64,000 nucleotides of DNA from positions 3,403,728-3,467,727 of the forward strand of contig NW_004955402.1 of NCBI RefSeq assembly GCF_000276665.1, written 5' to 3'. Under the pieces are notes generated by a model. The model did no database searches, was not told the origin of the DNA, and saw nothing but the letters and a program-made list of their open reading frames with translations. Origin of the DNA: Chinchilla lanigera. Lineage: Eukaryota > Chordata > Mammalia > Rodentia > Chinchillidae. The position numbers and the translations under genes are program-made. Below, one piece after another: positions 36,425 to 47,902 of the stretch (position 1 is the stretch's first letter; the number at the start of each line of letters is the position of its first letter).

Positions 36425-39400
36425 ACATAGCTCAGCTGTAGGCCTAGAAGTGCCTGTATGTAACTGGAGGGCTGCCTTCTTTTTTCTTCCATGAGTGAGC
36501 ATAACCCTGAATGTTTGGATGCATGGAGAATAGTAAAATGAAATTATAACAACAACTTCTCAGCTACTCACAAATTTACTGCCTGATGCTCTGAGGGAGC
36601 AGAGTGGAGCTGGCTGTAACTCCGTGGCTGCACACAGTGTGGGTGACATTCTGAAATGAATCACGTGGACCATGTGTTGTCACCAATGCGCCATGAAATC
36701 AACCTGGCTGATATCACATGGTTAAAGAGTCACCAGAAAGAGTCACACGGATGCAATCTGTGCAGAAACTGTAAATGAAGGCCCGCAGCTGTGGGTCTCT
36801 CTTCCCTTGATGAAGCATCTAATTTATCTGAGCTGTGGGTTTTTTTTTTCATCTACAAAATGAGAGGTTAGGAAAAGATGAACTGCAAGATTCACCCAGC
36901 TCTTGAAATTCTACGCACTATTTGGTGTGAACAATCTTGTGCATCAAATGCATTCTAAAGGATCAGACCGTAAAAGGAATACTTGCACATGAAAGGATGG
37001 CTCCAAACAACTTACACTGTTGTTTCAAGAATAAGTACTCACTGAAAAAAGATAAGCCTACATTTAAAAAGTCACATTTTGGGCAATTAGCATCCATTCA
37101 GCCTATATGAATATATTATGTTTGGCAGGCAGAAAAAGTCACACTGGTATCAATCCAGGTGATTCCTGCAGACTAAATAAAATTATACATACACACACAC
37201 AAAGTTCCTATCTTGGGTGAAATTCTGTCCACCTCCATGAATTACATGGAATCTCATAATGGATACGGATTAGACAGCTCAGGTTTTTCTTCACTGTTGA
37301 TAATATTGTTCTAAATCACTGCTATTTGAGAACAGTTGCACATGGCCTACTTTATAGAGTGTTCAGAAAATGTACTGAGCAATGGGAATCACCCTAAATA
37401 GAACTATTACTTCTATATCCCTTGACCCCTCCCCTTGAGAAGATTCTGAACTTACTAATTTGCTAAGTGACTTTCTGCCCGACTCAAAGGTTTTGGGCTG
37501 CCTTACCTAACACACCTGTGATATAGTGAAGCAGGGCTTTACCAGTTTGCTTTCTGAGGGGAGAGAAAGAAAACAAACACAAAACAGCAGGAGAACAGAG
37601 GGCTCTGTCGCTTCCCACTCTGAGTGGTGTCTTCCACTGTGATACATCAATGCCCTCAATCCTTTTCTATCTCCATTTTTGTCTGTGTACTCACAACATT
37701 TCTTTACCTAAGGAGACCCTCTCTCTTAAGGGGGTTGATGTGATATTTATAGAGAAATTTGATTCTGAAGCCAAACAGGAAGGCAATATATTTTATTTAA
37801 CTTCCCCCAGAGGGTCTGGGCAGAACGCTCAGTCAGTGCACAATGCTCTAGTCAATCTGGGTCACAGGCGCGCTGCTCTTCCTCTTCACGGGCCACCCTG
37901 GTGCCGGACGGGCCTTCTGTGCCTGTGCACGCTACAGCCTCACCACATCCAGCCACCACTGTGGTCGTCACTGCATAGATTTGCGCTGGTTAAATCCAGC
38001 TCCATAAAATTTAGTAAGAGAGGGCTGGATCGTCCGCAAACCTGCTTTGTTCCACAGAATTCAGCACTTTTCCTCTATCTGAATAATTTGTGATTATCTA
38101 TTGTTTTAACTAGATCTTTTCTATCCTCCACTAACACAAATAATTGAATGTTGATTCTACTCATAAAGGAAACTAGAAAATAGTTATTTGAAGGAAAATG
38201 AATATGGGACTGACTTATTTTTCTCACTAATGAAGAAACAGCCTGCAAATTACCAGATTTAGCAAATTTGTCAGTGAGTGAGTGAAAAAAATTAAAAGCC
38301 CAAGTACTGCAGGCATGAAATGCAGTCTATGTATTTATTTTTGCTCGATTAACTTTACATATTTATGATAATACTTCAAAGTATATTTGTAAGAAGTACA
38401 AAAGATGGCATAAAGACCTTATTACAGTTTTCCTATTAGTCTTGGCTGTAACCTAGCCTGGAGTGGCGAGGCTTAATGTGAAAATCAAATGGTCTGGCAT
38501 AAAAGTAAGGGCAGCTGTGATCAAAAATGAAAGTATGTCTTTATCATATTTATTTAAAAGTATTTAAGAGCTCTCAGGATATACCTGTCAAACTAATAGT
38601 ATAAAATACTGTTGACATATACAACAAAAGGCATACTAATGCCAGTAAATATTTCTGCATGCCAGGAATACACTGTACTTTTCCCCAGAGTTGAAAAGCA
38701 GAGCCCATTTCCGGCCTGGCAGAAGATGATGCTAAAGGAAATACTCAGAACCAGGAAGAAGACCATCAGAACCCAGCAGCAGCCTGCACAGCGAGGCGGA
38801 GGTCCCTGTAACGTGTGGTTTCTCTACACCTCGGAGGGCGCGTTAGCACTGTGTCCCCAGGGTCAGGGCCCACAGCGCTGTGCTGCACCCATCTTGCCCA
38901 GCTTTCTTTCCGCACATCCAAGCACCATGCCAATGCTGCCAGGCTCATAACCCAGGGCCCCCAGCCTGTGTCAGAGCCTGTGTTTGGCTTGCTCAGGCCA
39001 ATTCTCACACGCACGGCATCTCTTCACTTGTCTCTGGACCACAGATGCTGCCCTCACAGCCAAGTGACTCCTCCACAATAGTATCGGAGTTGGGTCAGCC
39101 ACAGACTGGCAGCTGTGCCTCTTCACTCAGACCCGACAGGCGCATGGACAGGGGGTGAGAACACAGCTGAGTGGCCGGCCCCAGGCATGCTGAGTCACCC
39201 AGGCGAGCCAGGCTGACAGGGTGGCACCAGGAAGTGCAAGGCCTGGTGTCTGGGACAGGGTGGTATGCACACAGCGAGCACAGCCCTGGTGTGCTGGCCT
39301 ATTTGGCCTAATTCTGCAGGTGGCTCGGAAGCAGGAACTGGAGGCTGTAGGATTTCTGGGTACCCAGGAGTTGGTGCTTGGGCAGGAGAGGCCATGGGGC

Positions 39401-39645
39401 ACTGTGGAATGTCTGTGAATCCAGGGGGCTCAAAACCTATTTATGCCTCTAACAGGAGACGGGGCCTGGAGACTCCACCTGTGTTCCTATTTCCATCGTT
39501 TGGTCCATATTTCCAGCCTACTCCAGTCCTGCGTATGCCCCGGGCTTCTTCAGGGGGCCGAGGCACGCTGTCACTCTGTGTTTTGACCTAGGTGAGCAGG
39601 ACCTCATCTGGGGCCTCACCCAGCCTCTGCACCCGGATTTGGGGT
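36425..39645. other. Intron stretch without recognisable features
   Basis: AT-rich in 36.9-38.6 kb, more GC-rich in 38.7-39.6 kb. No exon or repeat recognised. Confidence 0.45.
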
Positions 39646-39755
39646 GCAATTTTCCTTTTTCTCTAAATGCATGAGGTGAGAAGCCCAGGAGACTGACACA
39701 GGGCAGGCATGGGATTTCCCTGGGGTTTCTGCCAGCTCATGGGAAAGAAGTCACA
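39646..39755 (+). repeat. 110-bp direct repeat, copy A
   Basis: Matches copy B at 41476-41585 over 110 bp without gaps, about 98 of 110 identical. Starts gcaattttcctttttctcta. Belongs to no family I recognise. Confidence 0.85.
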
Positions 39756-39799
39756 TTGCTCTTTCCCCCGTCTACCCCATCTCACCTAAGAATCATAAT

Positions 39800-39960
39800 G
39801 GGTTAGAAGGATGGCTGTGGAGACAGCGGCTCTGGATTCTACTCTTGGTCCTGTCATGCTACTTTCCTCTTTCTTTGTTTCCTTGGAGTTTGAACAGGAT
39901 GTGTGCTGGCGTTGCTATAAGGCCTCACTGTGAAAGCACTCAGAAGAACCTCATAGCAGT
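39800..39960 (+). repeat. MIR-like fragment
   Basis: 'gacagcggctctggattcta' and 'cttggtcctgtcatgctac' resemble the MIR core, followed by an L2/MIR-like tail. Diverged. Confidence 0.4.
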
Positions 39961-41454
39961 AGGTTCCCACATATCAGCCGGTGCCATCCCCACTGCCACC
40001 ACCCTCCTCCTCCTCCTCCAATGAGTAACAAGTATAACACAAATGACAAGGTGTAGAAGAATCTACCCACATTCATTCACAGACATCGCAGTTTATATTC
40101 TTAAGGCAGATCTTGATTTTATTTATTTATCTAGGGTCCTAGTCCTCTCTTTTAGTTTACCGAGGGGAAGGGCAGGTTCTGTGAGAAACTTCTTACAGGC
40201 GTCACACATAGCCTGCACAGGTTTACAGTGTCCCCAAACAGATGCTATGGAGGGTGGAGTTCCATCACTGGGCACTGTCTTCTGTTACAGAAAGGAAGCT
40301 GCCATCTAGAAAAAGGTGTTTTTCCAGAAACTGAGAGGAGAAAGAAAGAGCAGAACTCATGGGCTGTGGCTGCGCCTGGCGTGAGAGTATTTGCCTAGCA
40401 TGTGCAAGGCTGGGCTTCCATCCCAGCAGCCAGCTTCTGCCCAAACGGGACTTGTTCTTGCCTCAAGAATGGGACAAAACAAATAGGCTGGGGTGAGTCT
40501 AGCCTCTCTTTGGAGCTGGGGAAGGGCCTCCGGCAGGCAAGCATCAAGGGGTGCTTCTGTGGAAGGACCTGCTGGTTCATTCACTCATACAATGCATGGA
40601 ACATTCAGCAAGGCCTCGCCTTGGTCAGGAACGACAGCAATGACTAAGCTGTGGCTCCTGCCCTCAGAGTTTCTAGGCAACCGACAGCTGCCCAGTCTGC
40701 TTCACATAGATAGGAACATAGAGCCGGGGAACTAGCAGACAAGTCGGGGTCCACAGTGGAAGCTTCGGTCCACTGAGAGCAGCCACGGGCTTACATCTTA
40801 GGCTGCGTTTATTTCCTTTCTTTTTATCAGACCCACAAGACTGAGACCACACAATGCTGGGGTCTGCACCTAGCCCTGCAGATTCCACGTGAGACCTGGA
40901 GTTTCCAGTGTACCACACACATTCATATTCTGTTCATGGAAGACCTGGGCCAGTGTTATTATTTGTTAAAAGAAGCTAAAAAATTGACAGCTGTGGAAGA
41001 CATTGGCTTCATGCAACCTATATTTCACTCTCTGGAGTCAGGAAATAACAGGGCAGGACACCTGATCTCTGCCCCTGTGATTACAACAGCTGGGCACCGC
41101 CAGGAGGGATGGGCACACATGTGCTCTGACTGGTTCAGGTTGGGAGGCATCCTGCCTGGATTTGGGGAAGAAGTCACAATGCAGCCGATTTTCTCGCTGT
41201 TACTGCTGCCAGGAGACCTCAGGGTGCACACTTCCTGTGGGCTCAGCTCCACCTGTAGCAACCACACAAATGTGTTTTGCTGTCAGCTGAGCCACAGAAT
41301 GCTCAGGGCTACCCATGCCTGCCTGACCACGCTGGGTGACCCTCGACCACAGAGCGGCCTGTGCTCTAAGGCTGCACACTGACTGGAATGGCAAGAGTGG
41401 GGCTGAGAGTTCAGAACCTGTCTAAGTATCTTCTGTCTACCAATACTGAAACAT
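39961..41454. other. Intron stretch, mostly featureless
   Basis: A (CTC)n-like short run lies near 40007-40020. One decayed ID-like element is listed separately. Otherwise nothing recognised. Confidence 0.45.
40361..40431 (+). repeat. Decayed ID-like SINE
   Basis: 'gggctgtggctgcgcctggc' and 'tttgcctagcatgtgcaagg' align to the ID promoter region. No tail or target duplications seen. Confidence 0.55.
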
Positions 41455-41475
41455 TTACTGTGGTAAAATACAGAG
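41455..41475 (-). repeat. L1M 3' terminus, part 1 (left of the 110-bp insertion)
   Basis: 'ttactgtggtaaaatacaga' is the inverted end of the L1M 3' UTR (sense: ttttaccacagtaa). The element resumes at 41586. Confidence 0.6.
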
Positions 41476-41585
41476 GCAATTTTCCTCTTTCTCTAAATGC
41501 ATGAGGTGAGAAGCACAGGAGACTGACGCAGTGCAGGCATGGGATCATCCCGGGGTTTCTGCCAGCTCACTGGAAAGATATCACA
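41476..41585 (+). repeat. 110-bp direct repeat, copy B, inside an L1M
   Basis: Ungapped partner of 39646-39755 (12 mismatches). It interrupts an L1M 3' UTR, so it arrived after that L1 inserted. Confidence 0.85.
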
Positions 41586-42115
41586 GTCAAGTGATTTTAC
41601 CACATTCACCACGATAGGAGTACGATTCAGTGATATTAAATTCATTCACACAACTGTGCAACCACCACCACTACCCACCTCTAGAATTTCTCATCACCCG
41701 AAACCGAGACTTCGTCTCCATTAAACACGAACTCCTCTTTCCTGCATGCCAGGTTCTGATAATGCCATCTCCTTTCGGTCCATGAGTCTAACCCCTGCAG
41801 GTCCCTCATAACTGGAGTCCTACACTCTCAGTGTGTTTGTGACTAGTTTATTTCATTTACCATCATGTCAAGATTCACCCATGTTGCAGCTGTGTCAGAA
41901 TGCCCTTCCTGTTTAAGGCTGAATGCTATTCCACTGTGTGTACACCACACTTTATCCATTCACCTGCCGAAGGACTCCTGGGTTGCCTTAGCCTTTGGGC
42001 TATTTGAATAACGCTGCCATGAACACAGGAATACAGACAGCTCTTTGGGACCTTGCTTTCAGTTCTTTTGGACTTTCCTTAGTTAAAAACCACAGGGCTG
42101 CACTACTGGGCCCAC
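41586..42115 (-). repeat. L1M 3' region, part 2
   Basis: Inverted L1M order: 'actgtgcaaccaccaccact', 'actggagtcctacactctca', 'ttcacccatgttgcagctgt', 'ggctgaatgctattccactg', 'ctatttgaataacgctgcca'. Old and frame-less. Confidence 0.82.
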
Positions 42116-43533
42116 GGGGAGTATCTTTTTCATTGCATACTCACCTAAAAAGAGGACAGCGTGTTGCTAGAGAAATATGATAACAGACTGTGTTTTCCAA
42201 ATCACAAAACTCAGAGACTTCTGGGCCAATGGCCTTGTCCAGTGCAGTGCTCCAGTCATGATAATAAGCAGTACTGTAGAAGCCAAAAATCTATTTTAAT
42301 TTGTTTTTCCATATTCTGCTTAGTTTGTCTCTTAATTTATGGATCTTTTTAGGGCTATTTCATTTACCTTAGCTTAATTTGATTTGTTATTTATTCAGAG
42401 CTATAACTAAATTGTTGTAAGCTCCTCACATATTATCACTAAATTACCAGTGCAACATCTGAAAGAGAAATGATTGCTGAGTGCCCTCAATTTAACTAAA
42501 AAAAACACTAAAGCTAATGCAGTGGTCAGAGTAGTAATTAAAGATGTTTTTGAGAATTGAAAATTTTATAAATCATAGAACACATGGTATTTAGAAAATG
42601 GTGAGCAATGTCCTTTTCTGTCTTGTGCTTGGAAAAGGACCTGAAAATCAATGGAGAGGGCTCCCCTGTACATAATGAGACCTGTAATTTTGACCTTTGA
42701 AACTGTGAACTTGTTAATGGTGCTTATTAATCAGCCTTTCTGTTCTCAGGTCAGTTTCTCCCGCCACAGAACGAATCATCCTTTTACTCAGATACTTGTA
42801 ACTTCAGCTACATCAGGAGGCTGCTGTTGTTCTTTACATCACTGTTGACCATGAAAGTAAAAAGGTGCAGAGGATAAGAACCAGTCAGTTACATTTCGTT
42901 GGTAAAATACCATCTGCCCTTGGCTGTCTTCCCTGGAGACTCATCATTACCAGACCAGGAGGACGGCTAAGGAGAGTAGGGGACACGCAGACTAATTAAA
43001 GGGTGACAGAGCCCGCTGAAGACTGACAAGTTGTTGTTCCTTGAAGGGACATTCAACTAGCGGCATTCAGTCTAGACTGAGGCAGATTTTAGAGAATGAG
43101 GCTAGCATTCTGGTGTACCACCTCAAAAAAAGGAATGATTTGGATTTTAGGGAGAAGGTTTGGGACAAGAGAAGTTGTTCAGAAATTCCAGTGGGCAGGA
43201 AGGCCCAGACAGTGGGAGGTCCAGACACCTGCAAGGCAATAAGCGTAGGAAGTTCCGTGAACACTGACTCTAAGCCTGTCCAGCTCAGGCCTCTGAGCAG
43301 CTGGGGATCTGAAGCTGACCCTGGCGGGGTCATGGGGTGGCTTCAAAGCGGCTGGGAGGTGGCCGGGCTGCAGCGCTGGGTGCGTGAGCCTTGCACGATG
43401 GCTGCAAGACGTGCATTAGCCAAAAGCACCAAGTCCACGCTGGGCCACGGGCTGGACAACAGGCAGCTCAGAGAGCTCTGGCCCTAAAGACTGGTTAAGA
43501 TTTAGATGTGACTGGGCTGAGGGGTGCGGGATA
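42116..43533. other. Intron stretch without recognisable features
   Basis: AT-rich to about 42.9 kb, then mixed. A 148-codon plus-strand frame at 43041-43487 has no recognisable domain. Confidence 0.45.
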
Positions 43534-43835
43534 CACAATGGCCCCTTGCAGTGCAAGGGGGATGGTTTCTAGGAGCCCCTGTGGACAGCAGGGTCTACAG
43601 GTACTCAGATCCCGTCTACAGAAGGGCACAGCACCGGCCCGGGTGAGGTGACTTGTGATATCGACTTTGCTGTGGATGCTGTGTGCGCAGCTGCTATACC
43701 TCATCGTTTAGGGAATAACAAGAACAAGCCTGTACATATTCAGTACAGAGACAATGTTTTCTGCCCCCTAATATTTTCAAGCCACACTTGGTTGAATCCA
43801 TAGATTCAGAATCTGCAGATACAGAGTGGCAACTG
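43534..43835. mobile_element. Tigger-type non-autonomous DNA transposon
   Basis: About 302 bp flanked by TA (43532-43533, 43836-43837). Contains 'gtttagggaataacaagaac', 'cctgtacatattcagtacag' and 'cttggttgaatccatagatt', then 'gcagatacagagtggcaact', all hallmarks of a well-known mammalian Tigger-type MITE group. Confidence 0.75.
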
Positions 43836-43837
43836 TA

Positions 43838-44231
43838 TAGGGCGATTTATCATTGCTTTATTCTTAGGTGATATCAACTTGATAAATATCGCTCATTTTG
43901 AAATGCAGCAGAAAAGAGAACATATAGAAATCAACCAGCCGGTGTGGCAGGAGCCCTCCTCTTCCAGGAGTCCCAGGGCCATCAGGGATCTAACTAATCC
44001 CGGGAGGAAGACCTCATAGGGTGGATGAGGCCGGCTTCCCTCCCAGAGCCATCTGCAGAGATGGGCACTACCAAGGGCACACCAGGACTCTCTGCTATAC
44101 TGGGGGACTCTTTTCAAAGATCACAAAGATGATTCATGTGAACAGGATTTAAGAAATTCAGTCTTATGGGGAAAGTGCTGTAATAGAAATGTCTGAGGCT
44201 CAAGCATCCACCAGCTGTTTATTTGAGCTCA
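43838..44231. other. Intron stretch without recognisable features
   Basis: Unique-looking sequence between the Tigger and the L1 remnant. Confidence 0.45.
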
Positions 44232-44780
44232 TTCTGTTTTCCTGATGTAAGAGTTCACTGCTATTAATTTTCCTCTTAGGACTGCTCTCATTGTGTCTCA
44301 TGAGTTCCAGTATGTTGTACTGGCATTATCATTTAATTTCATCTGTGATCCATTGGTTGTTCAGCAGGGTGTTATTTAATTTCCATGTGTTTATGGTTTT
44401 TTGTGATTTCTTTTGCTATTGATTTCTAATTTCATTGCACTTTGGTTGGATAATATGCATGGGATAATTTCAATTTTTTTGCATTTATTTAAGCATGTTC
44501 TATGGCCTAGTATGTAGTCTATTTTGGAGAACATTCCTATGTGCAGCTGAGAAGAATGTGTATTCTGATGTTGTTCAGTGGAGCACTCTGTGGACATCTA
44601 CTAAGTCCATTTGTTCACATGGCTGGTTAAGCGCTGATATTTCTTTGTTGATTTTCTGTCTAGTGGGATATTGAGGTCCCCCATTACAACTGTCTTAGTG
44701 CTTACTTGATTTCTTATGTCTCTTATTATCAGTTTTATGTAGTTGGGTGCACCTATATTTGGTGCATATATATTTATTTA
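44232..44780 (-). repeat. L1 ORF2 remnant (LINE-1, reverse)
   Basis: Follows the inverted L1 ORF2 order between endonuclease and reverse transcriptase: 'tttaatttccatgtgtttat', 'ctagtatgtagtctattttg', 'gaatgtgtattctgatgttg', 'tatattgaggtcccccatta'-like text at 44669, and 'gttgggtgcacctatatttg'. Multiple stops and frameshifts; a dead copy that is truncated on both sides. Confidence 0.88.
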
Positions 44781-45053
44781 TTTATTTACTTATTTTGCCT
44801 TTTTTCTTTTTTTATTTTAAAGAGAAACGAACAAAAACAAAATAACAAAACAATGACAAAAACACAACAACACAAAAACTATAAAAACGATACAGAATTT
44901 CAAAACAAGATGATAGGAAATCAGCAATGGTTGTTGTAGTACTTATTGTTATCTTCAAAGTAGCTGTTCAGATTACCAGACATAGGTATGCAAGATTGAT
45001 CAAACAATTAAACATTAACTGTTCTGTTCAATAAACCAGTAGAAATTAGTTCC
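44781..45053. repeat. Low-complexity T-rich then A-rich stretch before the gap
   Basis: (ttta)n and T-runs followed by an AAAAC-rich stretch (about 44820-44890). Probably continues a repeat that the assembly could not cross. Confidence 0.6.
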
Positions 45054-45888
45054 NNNNNNNNNNNNNNNNNNNNNNNNNNNNNNNNNNNNNNNNNNNNNNN
45101 NNNNNNNNNNNNNNNNNNNNNNNNNNNNNNNNNNNNNNNNNNNNNNNNNNNNNNNNNNNNNNNNNNNNNNNNNNNNNNNNNNNNNNNNNNNNNNNNNNNN
45201 NNNNNNNNNNNNNNNNNNNNNNNNNNNNNNNNNNNNNNNNNNNNNNNNNNNNNNNNNNNNNNNNNNNNNNNNNNNNNNNNNNNNNNNNNNNNNNNNNNNN
45301 NNNNNNNNNNNNNNNNNNNNNNNNNNNNNNNNNNNNNNNNNNNNNNNNNNNNNNNNNNNNNNNNNNNNNNNNNNNNNNNNNNNNNNNNNNNNNNNNNNNN
45401 NNNNNNNNNNNNNNNNNNNNNNNNNNNNNNNNNNNNNNNNNNNNNNNNNNNNNNNNNNNNNNNNNNNNNNNNNNNNNNNNNNNNNNNNNNNNNNNNNNNN
45501 NNNNNNNNNNNNNNNNNNNNNNNNNNNNNNNNNNNNNNNNNNNNNNNNNNNNNNNNNNNNNNNNNNNNNNNNNNNNNNNNNNNNNNNNNNNNNNNNNNNN
45601 NNNNNNNNNNNNNNNNNNNNNNNNNNNNNNNNNNNNNNNNNNNNNNNNNNNNNNNNNNNNNNNNNNNNNNNNNNNNNNNNNNNNNNNNNNNNNNNNNNNN
45701 NNNNNNNNNNNNNNNNNNNNNNNNNNNNNNNNNNNNNNNNNNNNNNNNNNNNNNNNNNNNNNNNNNNNNNNNNNNNNNNNNNNNNNNNNNNNNNNNNNNN
45801 NNNNNNNNNNNNNNNNNNNNNNNNNNNNNNNNNNNNNNNNNNNNNNNNNNNNNNNNNNNNNNNNNNNNNNNNNNNNNNNNNNNNNNNN
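45054..45888. other. Assembly gap (835 N)
   Basis: Run of N. The left flank is repeat-derived and the right flank starts with an A-run and G/A-rich repeats, so a repeat collapse or unresolved insertion is likely. The 330-residue frame spanning it is an artefact. Confidence 0.99.
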
Positions 45889-46075
45889 AAAAAAAGGATA
45901 AAATGGAAAGAAAGTTCTGTAAATAAGGAGGGGAGGAAGAGTTGAAGGGAGGGGAGGGGAATGGAATAAAAGCAAGGAGCTAAAAAATATCATGTACAGG
46001 TATAAATTCACTATGATGGATGTGATCGTTATGTACATCTAAACTGCACCAATAACCTTAACAATAAAAGAATAC
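45889..46075. repeat. A-rich and purine-rich repeat flank right of the gap
   Basis: A-run, then a purine tract (ggaggggaggaag, gaagggaggggagggga) and 'atgtacatctaaactgcacc'. Probably the end of an interspersed repeat mostly hidden in the gap. Confidence 0.45.
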
Positions 46076-47824
46076 ACAGGCTTCCCGGCCTGGATCAGAG
46101 AGAGATGCAGGAGTCCACAGCGAGGCCAGTGCAGGGTGCAGCCTGAGCTCTGCTTACACAGGGCCGCACTGCCTGCAGAGACAGCCAAGGCTTAAGCCTT
46201 CCTGTACCCATGAGTAGGAACTGCCTCTTCAGGCCAGGAGGGCTACTGGGGACATCCCGGGGCACCAATGAGCGTGTGGGTAGACGGGGAGCATGGACAT
46301 ACAGGGGTCTTCGGTGTCTTCCTGGTGTAACAAATATCTACGGCCAGAAACAGGTAGTGACCAAGGGTTCATCAGACATGGTCCTTACGTGTCTCTGCTT
46401 GGGTCAGCCTTAGCGGCCTCTGTGGGAGTACAGCTGTGACCCTTAGCCATGCCTTCTCAAGTCTCTATGGCCGTAACTCTGAGTCAACCCTAGCTTAACG
46501 AATTCAAAAAGAAAAATCATGACTACCGTGACTACAAAACTATGTCACTTGCAGAAGCTATTACAATTAAGTGTTTTCCACTGAGGACACTCAAAGATCT
46601 CTAAGCATCCCCGAAGGGAACACGACACTCCAGGACAAAGGTTACTGAGGCAGGATGGTCGCCACTTCACTTTCTGCGTCCTAATGTATCTCTGGGTTCT
46701 TCTCCATACCTAAGAATTAGACTGTGATAACTGACCAGCTTTCCTTAAGGGGAAGCCAAATTCCTCGGCTTCTCACTGCTGACTTCGAACTCCAAACTCA
46801 GGCTTTCAGGAAAGGCTAAAGCACAGTCTGATAGCTCCCGATAACTATGCACACGCCCTAAGTCCGTTCCTGAATTTTCCCCTATAAATGTTTTCTGGTT
46901 CACACAAGGACAATGAACCCTAAGCTCAACATCAAACACCCTCAAAGAAGCATTTCAGTCATGCAGTGGGAAAGCTCTTGGCAGCAGAAAGGTGACTGTA
47001 GCAAGCAGAAGCCCCAAAGGAGGCGGAGGGGTCAGCAGAGCTTCTGCAGATGCAAATCCATTCTTTTCCTGCTGGACACATGGATGGACAAGCTGGGATG
47101 CTTGCTGTTCTAAGTGATTTTAAGTGACTTAGGACCCATGTCTGCGGTCTAAAGAAAAGTTCACCTTGAGGTTGCTTATTTAGTATTTTGAGTATGACTT
47201 TTTAATCTAAATGCATGTTGTTTGTAAACCAAGTGCAAAAGGAAAGTTTCAAAGCTGGCTTACAGATAGGACAGTGGTCAGAAGAGGCTAAGCAGAATAG
47301 TGGAGGAAGGGCTGGAGAGCAGGTGAGTAACCATGGTGACAACCAATGGGAAGGCAAGGGGATGTGGACACGCCGGCACCAGGAAGGACAAGGGTCTGGG
47401 GTGATGGACATGTCGGTCAGAGCAGGACACATTTACACAGGTACTGAAGTGCCTCACTGCACCCCTTAAACACACAATCACTGTGCACCCACGAAACACA
47501 CAAAAGTAAAAATTGAATAAAGAAAATAAGTGGTGGCTCAAATGAATCCATTTTTCTTTTCATTAAGTTGTATCTCCATTTAAATATATACATATTCATT
47601 TAAGTGATTGTAATATATTAAATTAAAAATCTAAAGAATTACTATTCAAACTTAAAAACCACAAAGTAGAGAGTGTGCCTATCAGAATATCTGTATTATA
47701 GAAAAATGAATGAAACATCTTATGATGTTATCAAACTTACATTTCCCATCCCAAATTTCTTTTTAAAGCCAAAGCAATCCAAAGTGTAATGTTGCAATGA
47801 AGACTTACATTGTTTATTTATTAA
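46076..47824. other. Intron stretch without recognisable features
   Basis: No exon or repeat family recognised. Confidence 0.45.
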
Positions 47825-47902
47825 GTTTTTCTGGGTTGGGGATGGAACCCAGAGTGTCCTGGGTTCTAGGCAAATGCTCTACCACGAGCCACACCCTAGC
47901 CC
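47825..47902 (-). repeat. Decayed ID-like SINE (reverse)
   Basis: 'gttggggatggaacccagag', 'ctaggcaaatgctctaccac' and 'ccacaccctagcccc' fit an inverted, diverged tRNA-derived element. Confidence 0.6.

Noticed and set aside
45046..46038. A 330-codon minus-strand frame
   Set aside because: It consists almost entirely of unknown residues translated from the 835-base gap. Not a gene.
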